The translations under genes were made by a program, and so were the position numbers. DNA of 64,000 bases from NCBI RefSeq assembly GCF_001612685.1, contig NZ_BDAY01000022.1:62001-126000 (forward strand). Reading direction: 5' to 3'. Under the pieces are notes generated by a model. That model was not told the DNA's origin, searched no databases, and saw only the letters and a program-made list of their open reading frames with translations. Of the stretch, positions 50,161-57,771 are shown piece by piece; within the stretch, counting starts at the first letter, position 1; each line of letters starts with the position of its first letter. Source of the DNA: Nocardia altamirensis NBRC 108246. GTDB taxonomy: Bacteria; Actinomycetota; Actinomycetes; Mycobacteriales; Mycobacteriaceae.

Positions 50161-50796
50161 ATGAGCATGGAAATCACCGCAAACATCAGCACTGATATCA
50201 ACGTTCAGCTCGAGGTGGCCGACCCTCAGGCCGCTGCGGCGATCTATGACGCCGCGTTCGGACTGGGTGACCGGCTCGGGTTCCGGGCAGCGCAGGAGCC
50301 GACCACCGGTTTCCGTGGATTCATCCTGTCGCTGGTGGTGTCGCAGCCCTCGACCGTCGACAGCCTCGTCGGCACCGCGGTCGACGCCGGGTTCACCGTC
50401 CTCAAGCCCGCGAAGAAGAGCCTGTGGGGTTACAGCGCGGTGGTGCAGGCGCCGGAGGGCACGATCTGGAAGATCGCGACCTCGAACAAGAAGGATGTCG
50501 GCCCGTTCACCCGCGAGATCGACGACCTGGTGTTGCTGATGGGTGTGTCGGATGTGAAGGCCAGCAAGCAGTTCTACGCCGATCGCGGGTTGACGGTGTC
50601 GAAGAGCTTCGGCGGCAAGTACGCCGAGTTCGCGAGCTCGGGCTCCCCGGTCACCCTGGCGTTGTACCCACGCAAGGCTGCCGCCAAGGAAGCGGGCGTC
50701 GCCCTGGAAGGCAGCGGATCACACCGCATCGTCATGAACAGCGGCATCGGCTCGTTCACCGACCCCGACGGGTTCGCGTGGGAAGCAACAGCCTGA
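50161..50796 (+). CDS. VOC/glyoxalase-superfamily protein
   Basis: The 211-residue protein contains two glyoxalase-type repeats: 'NVQLEVADPQAAAAIYDAAFG' with 'SAVVQAPEGTIWKIA', then 'LLMGVSDVKASKQFYADRGLTV' with 'MNSGIGSFTDPDGFAWEATA'. The metal-binding His/Glu set of true glyoxalases is incomplete, so it may be a binding or resistance protein. The start is the ATG at 50161, or 50167; the upstream TTTAGCGTT and absence of a ribosome site suggest a short or missing leader. It is followed by a YdeI-like gene after 73 bases. Confidence 0.75.
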   Translation: MSMEITANISTDINVQLEVADPQAAAAIYDAAFGLGDRLGFRAAQEPTTGFRGFILSLVVSQPSTVDSLVGTAVDAGFTVLKPAKKSLWGYSAVVQAPEGTIWKIATSNKKDVGPFTREIDDLVLLMGVSDVKASKQFYADRGLTVSKSFGGKYAEFASSGSPVTLALYPRKAAAKEAGVALEGSGSHRIVMNSGIGSFTDPDGFAWEATA

Positions 50797-50869
50797 GCGC
50801 CCAGGGAACCGACCAGCCTTACGCCGAGTAGCCACGATCCCGAGCAGGCAGAACAACAGGAGAGAGATC

Positions 50870-51304
50870 ATGAAGTTTTGGACCCACGTCGAGCCACCCG
50901 AGCCCATGCGTGGCCTGGAAGTTCCACCCGAGGTGGTGGCAGCGCTCGGCGAGGGTGCACGGCCGCCGGTGACGATCACGATCAACGGGCACTCCTGGAA
51001 GAGCCGAGTCGCTCTCATGCGCGGCCGCCACCTGCTCGGCCTCAGCAACGCCAACCGGCAGGCCGCGGGAGTCGCGATCGGCGACAAGGTCGAAGTCGAG
51101 CTCGAACTCGACACAGAGCCACGCGTCGTCGTCGAACCCCCAGACTTCACCCAAGCCCTGGACGCCGACCCCGTCGCCCGCGCCGCCTACGACAACCTCG
51201 CCCACAGCCGCAAACGCGAGCACGTGCACTCCATCGAAAGCGCGAAGAAGCCTGACACGCGCCAACGCCGCATCGAGAAAGCCATTGCCACCCTGCGAGG
51301 CTGA
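50870..51304 (+). CDS. DUF1905/YdeI-like protein
   Basis: The 144-residue protein has a DUF1905 barrel (residues 1-85: 'LEVPPEVVAALGEGARPPVTITINGHSWKS', 'VAIGDKVEVELELD') and a short helical OmdA/YdeI tail ('DFTQALDADPVARAAYDNLAHSRKREHVHSIESAKKP'). Family members occur with VOC proteins and are linked to peptide or bacteriocin protection in some bacteria, but the molecular role is unknown. An AGGAGAGAGATC site precedes the ATG. With the VOC gene it forms a two-gene unit lying between the two hairpin repeats. Confidence 0.8.
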   Translation: MKFWTHVEPPEPMRGLEVPPEVVAALGEGARPPVTITINGHSWKSRVALMRGRHLLGLSNANRQAAGVAIGDKVEVELELDTEPRVVVEPPDFTQALDADPVARAAYDNLAHSRKREHVHSIESAKKPDTRQRRIEKAIATLRG

Positions 51305-51318
51305 AGGAATCACGCGCA

Positions 51319-51347
51319 CAAGGAATTGAGTCGCAGCAAATTCCTTG
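51319..51347 (+). terminator. Hairpin after the YdeI-like gene
   Basis: CAAGGAATT (51319-51327) and AATTCCTTG (51339-51347) form a perfect 9-bp stem with an 11-base loop, 15 bases after the YdeI-like stop. Probably a terminator; no T-run follows. Confidence 0.55.
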
Positions 51348-51454
51348 CCGATCGTGAGGTCACCCGCACTCCCGTCAACGCCTCCGAGGCCAACGCACAC
51401 GCTCCATTCCCCCCGTCTTCGCCCACTGTCGTCGGAATGCACGAAGACAGGATC

Positions 51455-51562
51455 CTGGTCAGGTGCTCAGGGGGCACTGTGGGCGGCATCGCCCGAGAGG
51501 CTAGTTACCTCAATGCCCCCTGATCGCCTGTCCAGCAAAGTATCTCGGGCGATGCTGGCCAA
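51455..51562 (+). ncRNA. Structured hairpin repeat, copy B
   Basis: This is the homologue of the element at 49733. The stem pairs 51464-51482 with 51508-51526 (15 Watson-Crick pairs plus a T-G pair), and the 25-base loop at 51483-51507 differs from copy A at only three positions. Two stem pairs change together relative to copy A (T-A to G-C and A-T to C-G). It lies in the gap between the YdeI-like gene and the truncated NmrA-like gene. Confidence 0.55.
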
Positions 51563-51625
51563 TCACGCCGCGCTGCTATATGCCACGCGGCTTACCCGGC
51601 TGAGGTGTAGTGCGGTTCAGAACTC

Positions 51626-52021
51626 TCAGCGGAATGCGGCGATATTGCGGGCGACCCAGTCGGCGAAGGGGCGCGGGGCGCGGCCGAGGACGCGCTCCAC
51701 GTCCGGGCTGATCTGTAGCTCCGCCGGGTTCGGGGAACCGATGATGTCGAGGGTGTCGTCGGCGAGCTCTGCTGGCACGAATCGGACCATTTCGGCGTTG
51801 GCTTCCTCGCGGGTGAGGTCGTGGAACCGCACCGGCGAGCCGAGCGCTGCGGCGATGGTCTCGGCCTGCCTGCGCGGCGTGATCACCTCCGGCCCGGTCA
51901 ATTCGTACACGCCACCGGTGTGCTGGTTGTCCAGCAGGCAGGCCGCCGCGACCTCGGCAATGTCGGCCGGGTCGACGACCGGCACCCCGATGGTCGAGCC
52001 GACAACCCCACCCCAGGTCAC
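51626..52021 (-). pseudogene. Truncated NmrA-like NAD(P)-binding protein
   Basis: The 131-residue frame is the C-terminal half of an NmrA-type atypical SDR: 'PVVDPADIAEVAAACLLD', 'GGVYELTGPEVITPRRQAETIAAALG' and the terminal 'RAPRPFADWVARNIAAFR'. The N-terminal Rossmann part with its glycine motif, about 140 residues, is absent, and the frame joins a fragment of an HxlR regulator at about 52014. It cannot bind its cofactor normally and is most likely nonfunctional. Confidence 0.75.
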
Positions 52022-52103
52022 CTACGGCCTCACTCAGTTCGGCCGAGACATCGGCGAACCACTCGAGGAACTGTTCGAACGGATCACTCGCAGCCGTTCT
52101 TGA
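52014..52103 (+). pseudogene. C-terminal fragment of an HxlR-type regulator
   Basis: Twenty-nine codons ending in TGA read 'QVTYGLTQFGRDIGEPLEEL' followed by 'FERITRSRS', the end of an HxlR winged helix ('YxLTxxGxxLxPxLxxL'). The DNA-binding N-terminus is missing. It joins head to head with the truncated NmrA-like frame, as after a deletion between two divergent genes. Confidence 0.65.
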
Positions 52104-52168
52104 CGCTCTACGCTGTCAGCGTGCTCGATCGGGAGGGTCGGGCGCGCATCGAGTGAGCGGGAAATGCG

Positions 52169-52828
52169 TTGAATGATAAGACAACTGAAGAGACGGCTGC
52201 GGAACCAACCTCGGCAGATCGGGCGTTTCGAGTACGGCAGATCGGGTGGGTGCTTGCTGTCGTCGCGCTGTTCGCGGCAGGGGTGGGGGCGTGGTTCATC
52301 GGCGCTACGCCCCGCCGCTACTATCAGCTCCCGTTTGTTCCCACGTGGGCGTTCGTCATGGTCCTGCCTGTGTGCTGGACTGTGGGCGCGGCGGTCTACA
52401 GCCACTTCGTCTCGAGGCTGTGTCGGTGTAGACGGTGGGTGCGCACCGCAACCGGCGTTGTCCTGATGTCGTTGATGATGATTGCGTGGCCGATCTCGAT
52501 TTTCTTGTCGAGCGCAGCCGGCACCGGCGGGCGCGGAACGGTCAGGGCCGTCGAGGTGAGTCCCGATGGGCGCTATGAAGCCGTCACGGAGTCGTTCTCG
52601 GACGGGTTCGAACCCTCATGCCGCGTGTGGTTGCGCGAACGCGGCGGATTGTTCAGCAGACAGGCGCTGGCATGGCAGCGGATCGAAGGGAATTGTCCAG
52701 TGCGCGTGTACTTCCCGGACGACACCACGATCAGCGTCACCGAGCGGAAGGACAGTGCGCCGATGACGACAACGTTCGATCGTGACCGGATGGAAGTGGC
52801 GCAGACCTTACCGCCGCGCGGCCGTTGA
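52169..52828 (+). CDS. Membrane protein, paralogue of the next gene
   Basis: The 219-residue protein starts with TTG at 52169 (GGGAAA six bases upstream). It has three membrane helices (about 24-45, 55-75, 95-115) and an outer domain with 'VEVSPDGRYEAVTESFSDGF', 'CRVWLRERGGLFSRQALAW', and 'CPVRVYFPDDTTISVTER'. The same motifs in the same order occur in the convergent gene at 52865. Two Cys may pair. The family is not recognised. Confidence 0.7.
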   Translation: MNDKTTEETAAEPTSADRAFRVRQIGWVLAVVALFAAGVGAWFIGATPRRYYQLPFVPTWAFVMVLPVCWTVGAAVYSHFVSRLCRCRRWVRTATGVVLMSLMMIAWPISIFLSSAAGTGGRGTVRAVEVSPDGRYEAVTESFSDGFEPSCRVWLRERGGLFSRQALAWQRIEGNCPVRVYFPDDTTISVTERKDSAPMTTTFDRDRMEVAQTLPPRGR

Positions 52829-52864
52829 CAGTCGGTCGGCTGCGAATATCGGACTGTTCATCGG

Positions 52865-53494
52865 TCACGACGGCGGCTCCAAGACCTGCGCTACCTCCAG
52901 CCGGTCGGGGTCGAAGTGTGCCGTGATTTCCCGGCCGCGCGCATCAATGATGCTGATCGTGTTGGTTTCCGTGAAGGACACACGCCGTGGACATCGCTGA
53001 CCTTCAGCTGCCGTCCACACGCGGGTCTGCCTGCTGAAAAGGCCGTCGCGCTCCCGCAGCCTGACGCCGCAGAGGGTGTCGATCACGGCGTTCACATCGT
53101 GCGTGACGGCCTCGTAGCGACCGTCTGGACTCACCCCGACGACCACGACCTTGCCGTCACTCGAACCGAAGATCGCCAACAACATCATCAGCGGTACGAG
53201 AGGCACCATCTCCAGCGCCAGGACAGCGGCGGGCACGAACCAGGTCCACGTGCGCCACCGACCGGTCTTCGCTGCGTGGACAAGCAGCGCCACTGTCACG
53301 ATCCAGCACATCAGCGGGACAAAGCCGGAGACCACCTGCATCCGATAGAACCGGTGCGCCAGGAGGATGGCGGCTGATGCCACGAGGGCCGCCGCCAACA
53401 GCACGGTGATCGTGAGCAGCCAGACGACCCGCCATCGGCGCTCCGCGCTGTCTATCGCGGACCTTCGCCCACTCGAAATCGTCTGCTTTGCCAA
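52865..53494 (-). CDS. Membrane protein, convergent paralogue
   Basis: The 209-residue protein starts with TTG at 53494 (AGGT upstream). It has membrane helices at about 24-46, 55-75 and 85-105 and an outer domain with 'VGVSPDGRYEAVTHDVNAV', 'CGVRLRERDGLFSRQTRVW' and 'CPRRVSFTETNTISIIDARG'. It ends 'DPDRLEVAQVLEPPS', matching 'DRDRMEVAQTLPPRG' in the neighbour. The pair converges across 36 bases and arose from an inverted duplication or two insertions. Function unknown. Confidence 0.7.
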   Translation of the reverse strand: MAKQTISSGRRSAIDSAERRWRVVWLLTITVLLAAALVASAAILLAHRFYRMQVVSGFVPLMCWIVTVALLVHAAKTGRWRTWTWFVPAAVLALEMVPLVPLMMLLAIFGSSDGKVVVVGVSPDGRYEAVTHDVNAVIDTLCGVRLRERDGLFSRQTRVWTAAEGQRCPRRVSFTETNTISIIDARGREITAHFDPDRLEVAQVLEPPS

Positions 53495-53654
53495 CGGTCA
53501 ACCTAACTCGCGCAACCCGTTTCGGCTCCGGCGGCCGAACGCTCCGCCAGCCTATCGGCGTCCGCCCTACCTGATCTCGTTGAATTGTCGTCTGTTTCGC
53601 GATCAGCCAACCGGCGATGGCGAGGACCGCTTCGGTGGTTTGTACCGTGCTGGT

Positions 53655-54470
53655 ATGACTCGCAGAACGTTGATGGCAGTTCTTGCCCATCCGGACGACG
53701 AAGCGACCACTATCGGCGGAACGTTGGCCCTCTACGCCGCTCGTGGTGTTCGAACTGTGCTGGTCACCTGCACCAACGGCGAATTCGGCGACCGACCCTA
53801 CGGGCGAAGGCCGGATCCCGATCACGACACCCGGGCGGCAGCGGCGGCTCGTCTGGCCGAACTTCACCGGTCTTGCGAACATCTGTCGGTCGACACCGTC
53901 GAACTACTCGGCTACCACGATTCCGGCACGGTGGAGTGGGAGCAGCCGTACCTTTCGACACTCTTTCGTGGTGTCCCGGTGGAACGCGTCGCGGGCGACA
54001 TCGGTCGACTGCTGGAACAGCATCGCCCGCAGGTGGTCCTGACCCACGAGCCGGACAGCACCCGCCACCCCGATCACCGCCACGCCGCACAGGCCACAGC
54101 ACTCGCGGTGGAGTCGACCAGTATTGCCGCGAAACTCTATTACAGCGCGCACGGCACGCGGTATTGGCGACGCGTCTACGAGGCATTGGCCGACAACGGA
54201 TTCCACCGTCCAACACCAGATCCCGACCGAGTGAAACTAACTGATCGGATCGATCGAGCAATCACGACGACCATCGACGTCGGCTCGGTGCTGGACCGCA
54301 AACGACAGGCCGTGTACGCACATACCGACCAACTCGCCGATTCAACGGCGGCAAAGGTGCCCGAAAACCAATGGGCAACCGTCTTCGCCGAGGAGGACTA
54401 CATCCGAATCCACGACACCACCGCAGCACCCACTCCAGAAACTGACCTCTTCGCAGGAATCACCGACTAG
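53655..54470 (+). CDS. PIG-L family (GlcNAc-type) deacetylase
   Basis: The 271-residue protein has the PIG-L zinc motif 'LAHPDDEATTIGGTLALYAARG' at residues 10-31 and the second metal motif 'RHPDHRHAA' near residue 138. These enzymes remove acetyl groups from N-acetylglucosamine-linked small molecules such as mycothiol precursors. It is shorter and different from MshB, so the substrate is open. The ATG at 53655 has no ribosome site, but TACCGT six bases upstream could be the -10 of a leaderless transcript. Confidence 0.85.
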   Translation: MTRRTLMAVLAHPDDEATTIGGTLALYAARGVRTVLVTCTNGEFGDRPYGRRPDPDHDTRAAAAARLAELHRSCEHLSVDTVELLGYHDSGTVEWEQPYLSTLFRGVPVERVAGDIGRLLEQHRPQVVLTHEPDSTRHPDHRHAAQATALAVESTSIAAKLYYSAHGTRYWRRVYEALADNGFHRPTPDPDRVKLTDRIDRAITTTIDVGSVLDRKRQAVYAHTDQLADSTAAKVPENQWATVFAEEDYIRIHDTTAAPTPETDLFAGITD

Positions 54471-54512
54471 CGCAAGCCAATCGCAGCAGTTGCGGATGCT
54501 CGAAGACCCGGG

Positions 54513-55550
54513 TCAAGTCAGTTCGTAAAACCGGAACTTGTCGTTGTCGATCGGGTGGATCGTCACGTTCGTAAAGCCTGCCTCGTGGGCGTACGTCCGT
54601 AATGTCGCCGGGCGCATGACGGCTCCGGTCGCAGCCGAGGTCTGGTCACCCATGGCGCCTGGCAGGCAGGCGGTCAGGCTCCACCCGTATTCCTGTTGTT
54701 CTCGCACGGAACCGGGAGCCGTGAGCTCGTCTTCCGTCCACAGGTCGACGACCAGGACAGATCCCTTCTCCGCCAGTAATTTCCGCGCGGCAGCCAGTGC
54801 GGCGACCGGGTGAGTCATGTCATGCAGTGCCTCGATGATGGTGACGAGGTCGTACTTCTCGGTGCCTGCCAAGCCGGCGGCGTCCGTCGCGGCGAAGGTC
54901 ACACGATCGGATACGCCTGCGGCGGTAGCGTTTTGCTGCGCGGCGGAGATGGCCATCTTGTCCAGGTCCATGGCGTCGACGGTCAGTGTCGGATACGCCA
55001 GCGCCATCGCAATGCTCGACCAGCCGAGACCGCAGGCAATGTCGCAGACCCTGGCCGGCCCGGACGAGAGTCGCTCGTGGATCTCCGGAATGGCGGGAAG
55101 CCATTGCTTGCCAAGCAGATTGACAAACAGTGGCCGGTTCGACTCGGCCCGGCCCTCGGGTTCCCACGGAATCGGCGGCGGCGCGGCACCGGTCCGATAT
55201 GCCTCCACCAGATCGGCCATCCGACGGCCGACGCGGACAAGGTTGATGCTGTGCTGCGTGTCGAACAGCACGCTGTCCCGGTCGGCCAGCACCGGGATGT
55301 GCGACGGCGGCAGCGTGAACCGATGGTCGCCGTCCACCTCCAGTAACCCGGCAGTGGCGTGATGCTCGAGCCATTCGCGCGTGTAGCGTTCCGCTGTTCC
55401 GGTGGTGGCGGCCAGTTCCGCGGCGGTCATCGGGCCGCCATCGGCGAGCGCCCGGTAGTAACCGAGGCGCTCACCCAAGTAGATGGCGTACATCTCCAGC
55501 GCACCCGTGAGGTTCTGGAACAACCGCTGAGACAAGGCATCCGTGTCCAT
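54513..55550 (-). CDS. SAM-dependent methyltransferase with N-terminal winged-helix domain
   Basis: The 345-residue protein has an N-terminal dimerisation/winged-helix region ('MTAAELAATTGTAERYTREWLEHHATAGLLE') and a Rossmann methyltransferase domain with motif I 'VCDIACGLGWSSIAMA', 'VDAMDLDKMAISAAQQNA' and 'YDLVTIIEALHDMTHPVAALAAARKLL'. The target is unknown; small-molecule or arsenite methyltransferase-like enzymes share this layout, but the Cys residues of ArsM are missing. The ATG at 55550 is chosen; an extra nine residues are possible. Confidence 0.82.
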   Translation of the reverse strand: MDTDALSQRLFQNLTGALEMYAIYLGERLGYYRALADGGPMTAAELAATTGTAERYTREWLEHHATAGLLEVDGDHRFTLPPSHIPVLADRDSVLFDTQHSINLVRVGRRMADLVEAYRTGAAPPPIPWEPEGRAESNRPLFVNLLGKQWLPAIPEIHERLSSGPARVCDIACGLGWSSIAMALAYPTLTVDAMDLDKMAISAAQQNATAAGVSDRVTFAATDAAGLAGTEKYDLVTIIEALHDMTHPVAALAAARKLLAEKGSVLVVDLWTEDELTAPGSVREQQEYGWSLTACLPGAMGDQTSAATGAVMRPATLRTYAHEAGFTNVTIHPIDNDKFRFYELT

Positions 55551-55614
55551 AGCGGCCAGAATGCCAGAAATCATCGGAGATGACTGCCTGCTGTTGCTCG
55601 ATCATCCGAACGGT

Positions 55615-56901
55615 TCAGTGGGCGGTCAGTTCTTGGTCCAAGACGGCGAGTTGGGCTCGTACCTGTGCGTAGAGCGAGGAATCACGGTCCAGGGAAGCGA
55701 GATAGGCCGACCAAGCGGTGCGGTCTTCGCGACCTTCGACGGAGGCGATCCACCAGTTGAGGATGGCGGGGTCGCGGGATTTCAGGACGGCGGCGCGCAG
55801 GCGGGCGCGCAGCGATTCGCGGATGCGGCCGACGCCGGGTGCGCGTGAGGTGGGGAGCAGCGGGCCGCGGTAACACGCGATTGCGGCGGCGATGTCGCCG
55901 CGGCGCAGGCCGTTACGCAGCTCGCCGAGGTCCGAATCGAGTTCTGTCAGTAGCCGGTAGGGGCGGGAGCCGAGTGTGGTGCCGCCGAGAATCCTACGGA
56001 GGCGGGAGATTTCGGCGCGGACGGTGACCGCGTCGAGGTCTCGTTCGTCCAACAGCACGGCGATGTGTTCGGTCCCCAGACCCTCTGGATGCTCCATGAG
56101 CAGGAGCAGGATTTCGGAGTGCCTGCGCGACAGCGTGATTCGTTCGTTGCCGAACAACAGGGCGGGGGCCGCGCCGAGTAGTTCGACCCGCGGCGTCTCA
56201 TGGCAGGCGATCGGGTGGGCTCGGAGTTCGGATTCGGCTACGGCGACGGTGGCTCTGATCAGCGACAGGACTTCCGGAGCCGCGACGCGGGGGCCGCCGG
56301 TGATGTCGATGGCCCCGATGATTCGGCCGGTGGCCGGGTCGTGGACCGGGCCTGCGGCGCAACTCCATGGGTGCACCAGGCGGCTGTAGTGTTCGGCGCC
56401 GAAGATCTGCACACAATGGTCGAGGGCGAGGGCTGTGCCCGGGGCGTTGGTGCCGACGGCGGCTTCGCTCCAGTCGGCGCCGTCGACGAAGTTCATGGTG
56501 GCGGCTCGGTCCTTGGCCGCCGAATCGCCTGCTACCCAGAGCAATCGGCCGCGGGCGTCACTGAGCGCCACCAGGAGCCCGGTGTCTTCGGCGTCTTCGA
56601 CCAGCAGAGTCTGCACGACCGGGCGGACCGAGGACATCGGGTGGGTGCGCCGGTAGCGTTCCAATTCGGTTCCGGTGAGCGCGGTCCGGCCGATCTGCCG
56701 GTCCGGGTCGACGCCGTTGCCGCGGCTGCGGAGCCAGGACGCCTCGATGACTTCGCGGACCGGCGCGTGCGCCGCACCGCGCTCGACGAAGGAGGCGTGT
56801 GCGGCGGAGACGTCGGTGCCGACTTGGTCGGCGTCTTCGTCAGGGCGCAGCGCTACCCATGGATTCCCCCTGGTCCCCGCACCTTTGCCCACGTCCTCCA
56901 T
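55615..56901 (-). CDS. GAF-domain transcriptional regulator
   Basis: The 428-residue protein has an N-terminal helical region ('REVIEASWLRSRGNGVDPDR'), a GAF domain ('VLLVEDAEDTG'-like start, 'AVGTNAPGTALALDHCVQIFGAEHYS', 'AIDITGGPRVAAPEVL') and a C-terminal winged helix ('LSRRHSEILLLLMEHPEGLGTEHIAVLLDE', 'VRAEISRLRRILGG'). This layout occurs in actinobacterial regulators of aldehyde and alcohol metabolism related to acetoin regulators, but without the AAA domain. The target is probably nearby, but no operator was seen. It is divergent from the SDR gene across 101 bases. Confidence 0.8.
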   Translation of the reverse strand: MEDVGKGAGTRGNPWVALRPDEDADQVGTDVSAAHASFVERGAAHAPVREVIEASWLRSRGNGVDPDRQIGRTALTGTELERYRRTHPMSSVRPVVQTLLVEDAEDTGLLVALSDARGRLLWVAGDSAAKDRAATMNFVDGADWSEAAVGTNAPGTALALDHCVQIFGAEHYSRLVHPWSCAAGPVHDPATGRIIGAIDITGGPRVAAPEVLSLIRATVAVAESELRAHPIACHETPRVELLGAAPALLFGNERITLSRRHSEILLLLMEHPEGLGTEHIAVLLDERDLDAVTVRAEISRLRRILGGTTLGSRPYRLLTELDSDLGELRNGLRRGDIAAAIACYRGPLLPTSRAPGVGRIRESLRARLRAAVLKSRDPAILNWWIASVEGREDRTAWSAYLASLDRDSSLYAQVRAQLAVLDQELTAH

Positions 56902-57002
56902 ACTCCCCGGCCGATGCGTTCCGATCAATGTGTCGACGGCACAACATCGGCGCAGGCAGAGTCCGGCGATGATTTTGGTTGGTGGGCACCGTCTGTACCG
57001 AT

Positions 57003-57755
57003 ATGCGATTGAACGACAAGAACGCTGTGGTCTACGGCGCGGCAGGCAGCATCGGTGGCGCGGTGGCGCGGGCCTTCGCGCGCGAGGGCGCGCACGTGTA
57101 TCTCGTTGGGCGGACCAAGAAGACGCTCGACGTGGTGGCCGACGAGATCATCGGCAGTGGTGGGCGGGCCACCGTCGCGCAGGTCGATGTGCACGATCGA
57201 GCGTCCGTGGAAGCCCACGCGGACCAGGTGGTCGAGCAATCAGGTTCCCTCGACATCTCGTTCAACGCGGTGAATGTCAATGAAGTTCAGGACATACCCC
57301 TTGTCGACATGGAGCTGACCGACTTCATGACGCCGATCATCGAGGGTGCGCGGGCACATTTCATTACCGCGACGGCGGCCGCGCGCAGAATGACCGCGCA
57401 GCGATCCGGCGCCATTGTGCTGTTGTCGAGCACCGCGGCCGGTGAATCCCGGCATCGGATGGGCGGATTCAATATCGCGTGCGCCGGAGTCGAGGCATTG
57501 ACGCGCAGCCTCGCGGGCGAAGTCGGCAGGCAGGGTGTGCGAGTGGTGTGCCTGCGACCCAATTTCACTCCGGAAACCGTGCCTGGCCTGGCGGCGGACG
57601 ATCCTGAGCTGCGGCCGCTGATCGCCGATACCCGCCTCGGACGGCTCCCCCGCCTGGCCGAGGTCGCCGAGGCAGCGGTGTTTGCCGCATCCGACGGTGC
57701 GGGCGCGATGACTGGCGCAATCCTCAATCTGTCCTGCGGCGCACTCGTCGACTGA
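57003..57755 (+). CDS. SDR-fold protein lacking the catalytic Tyr and Lys
   Basis: The 250-residue protein is a classical SDR in length and layout: 'NAVVYGAAGSIGGAVARAFAREGAHVYLVGR' for the nucleotide and 'AIVLLSSTAAGE' with the catalytic Ser. The expected Tyr-x-x-x-Lys reads Phe156-Asn-Ile-Ala-Cys160 before 'AGVEALTRSLAGEV'. Both key residues are therefore replaced, and normal hydride-transfer chemistry is unlikely. It may bind a nucleotide for sensing, or have a changed reaction. The ATG at 57003 follows TGTACCGAT without a ribosome site. It is divergent from the GAF regulator. Confidence 0.8.
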   Translation: MRLNDKNAVVYGAAGSIGGAVARAFAREGAHVYLVGRTKKTLDVVADEIIGSGGRATVAQVDVHDRASVEAHADQVVEQSGSLDISFNAVNVNEVQDIPLVDMELTDFMTPIIEGARAHFITATAAARRMTAQRSGAIVLLSSTAAGESRHRMGGFNIACAGVEALTRSLAGEVGRQGVRVVCLRPNFTPETVPGLAADDPELRPLIADTRLGRLPRLAEVAEAAVFAASDGAGAMTGAILNLSCGALVD

Positions 57756-57771
57756 CCGTATTCGAGAAAGG

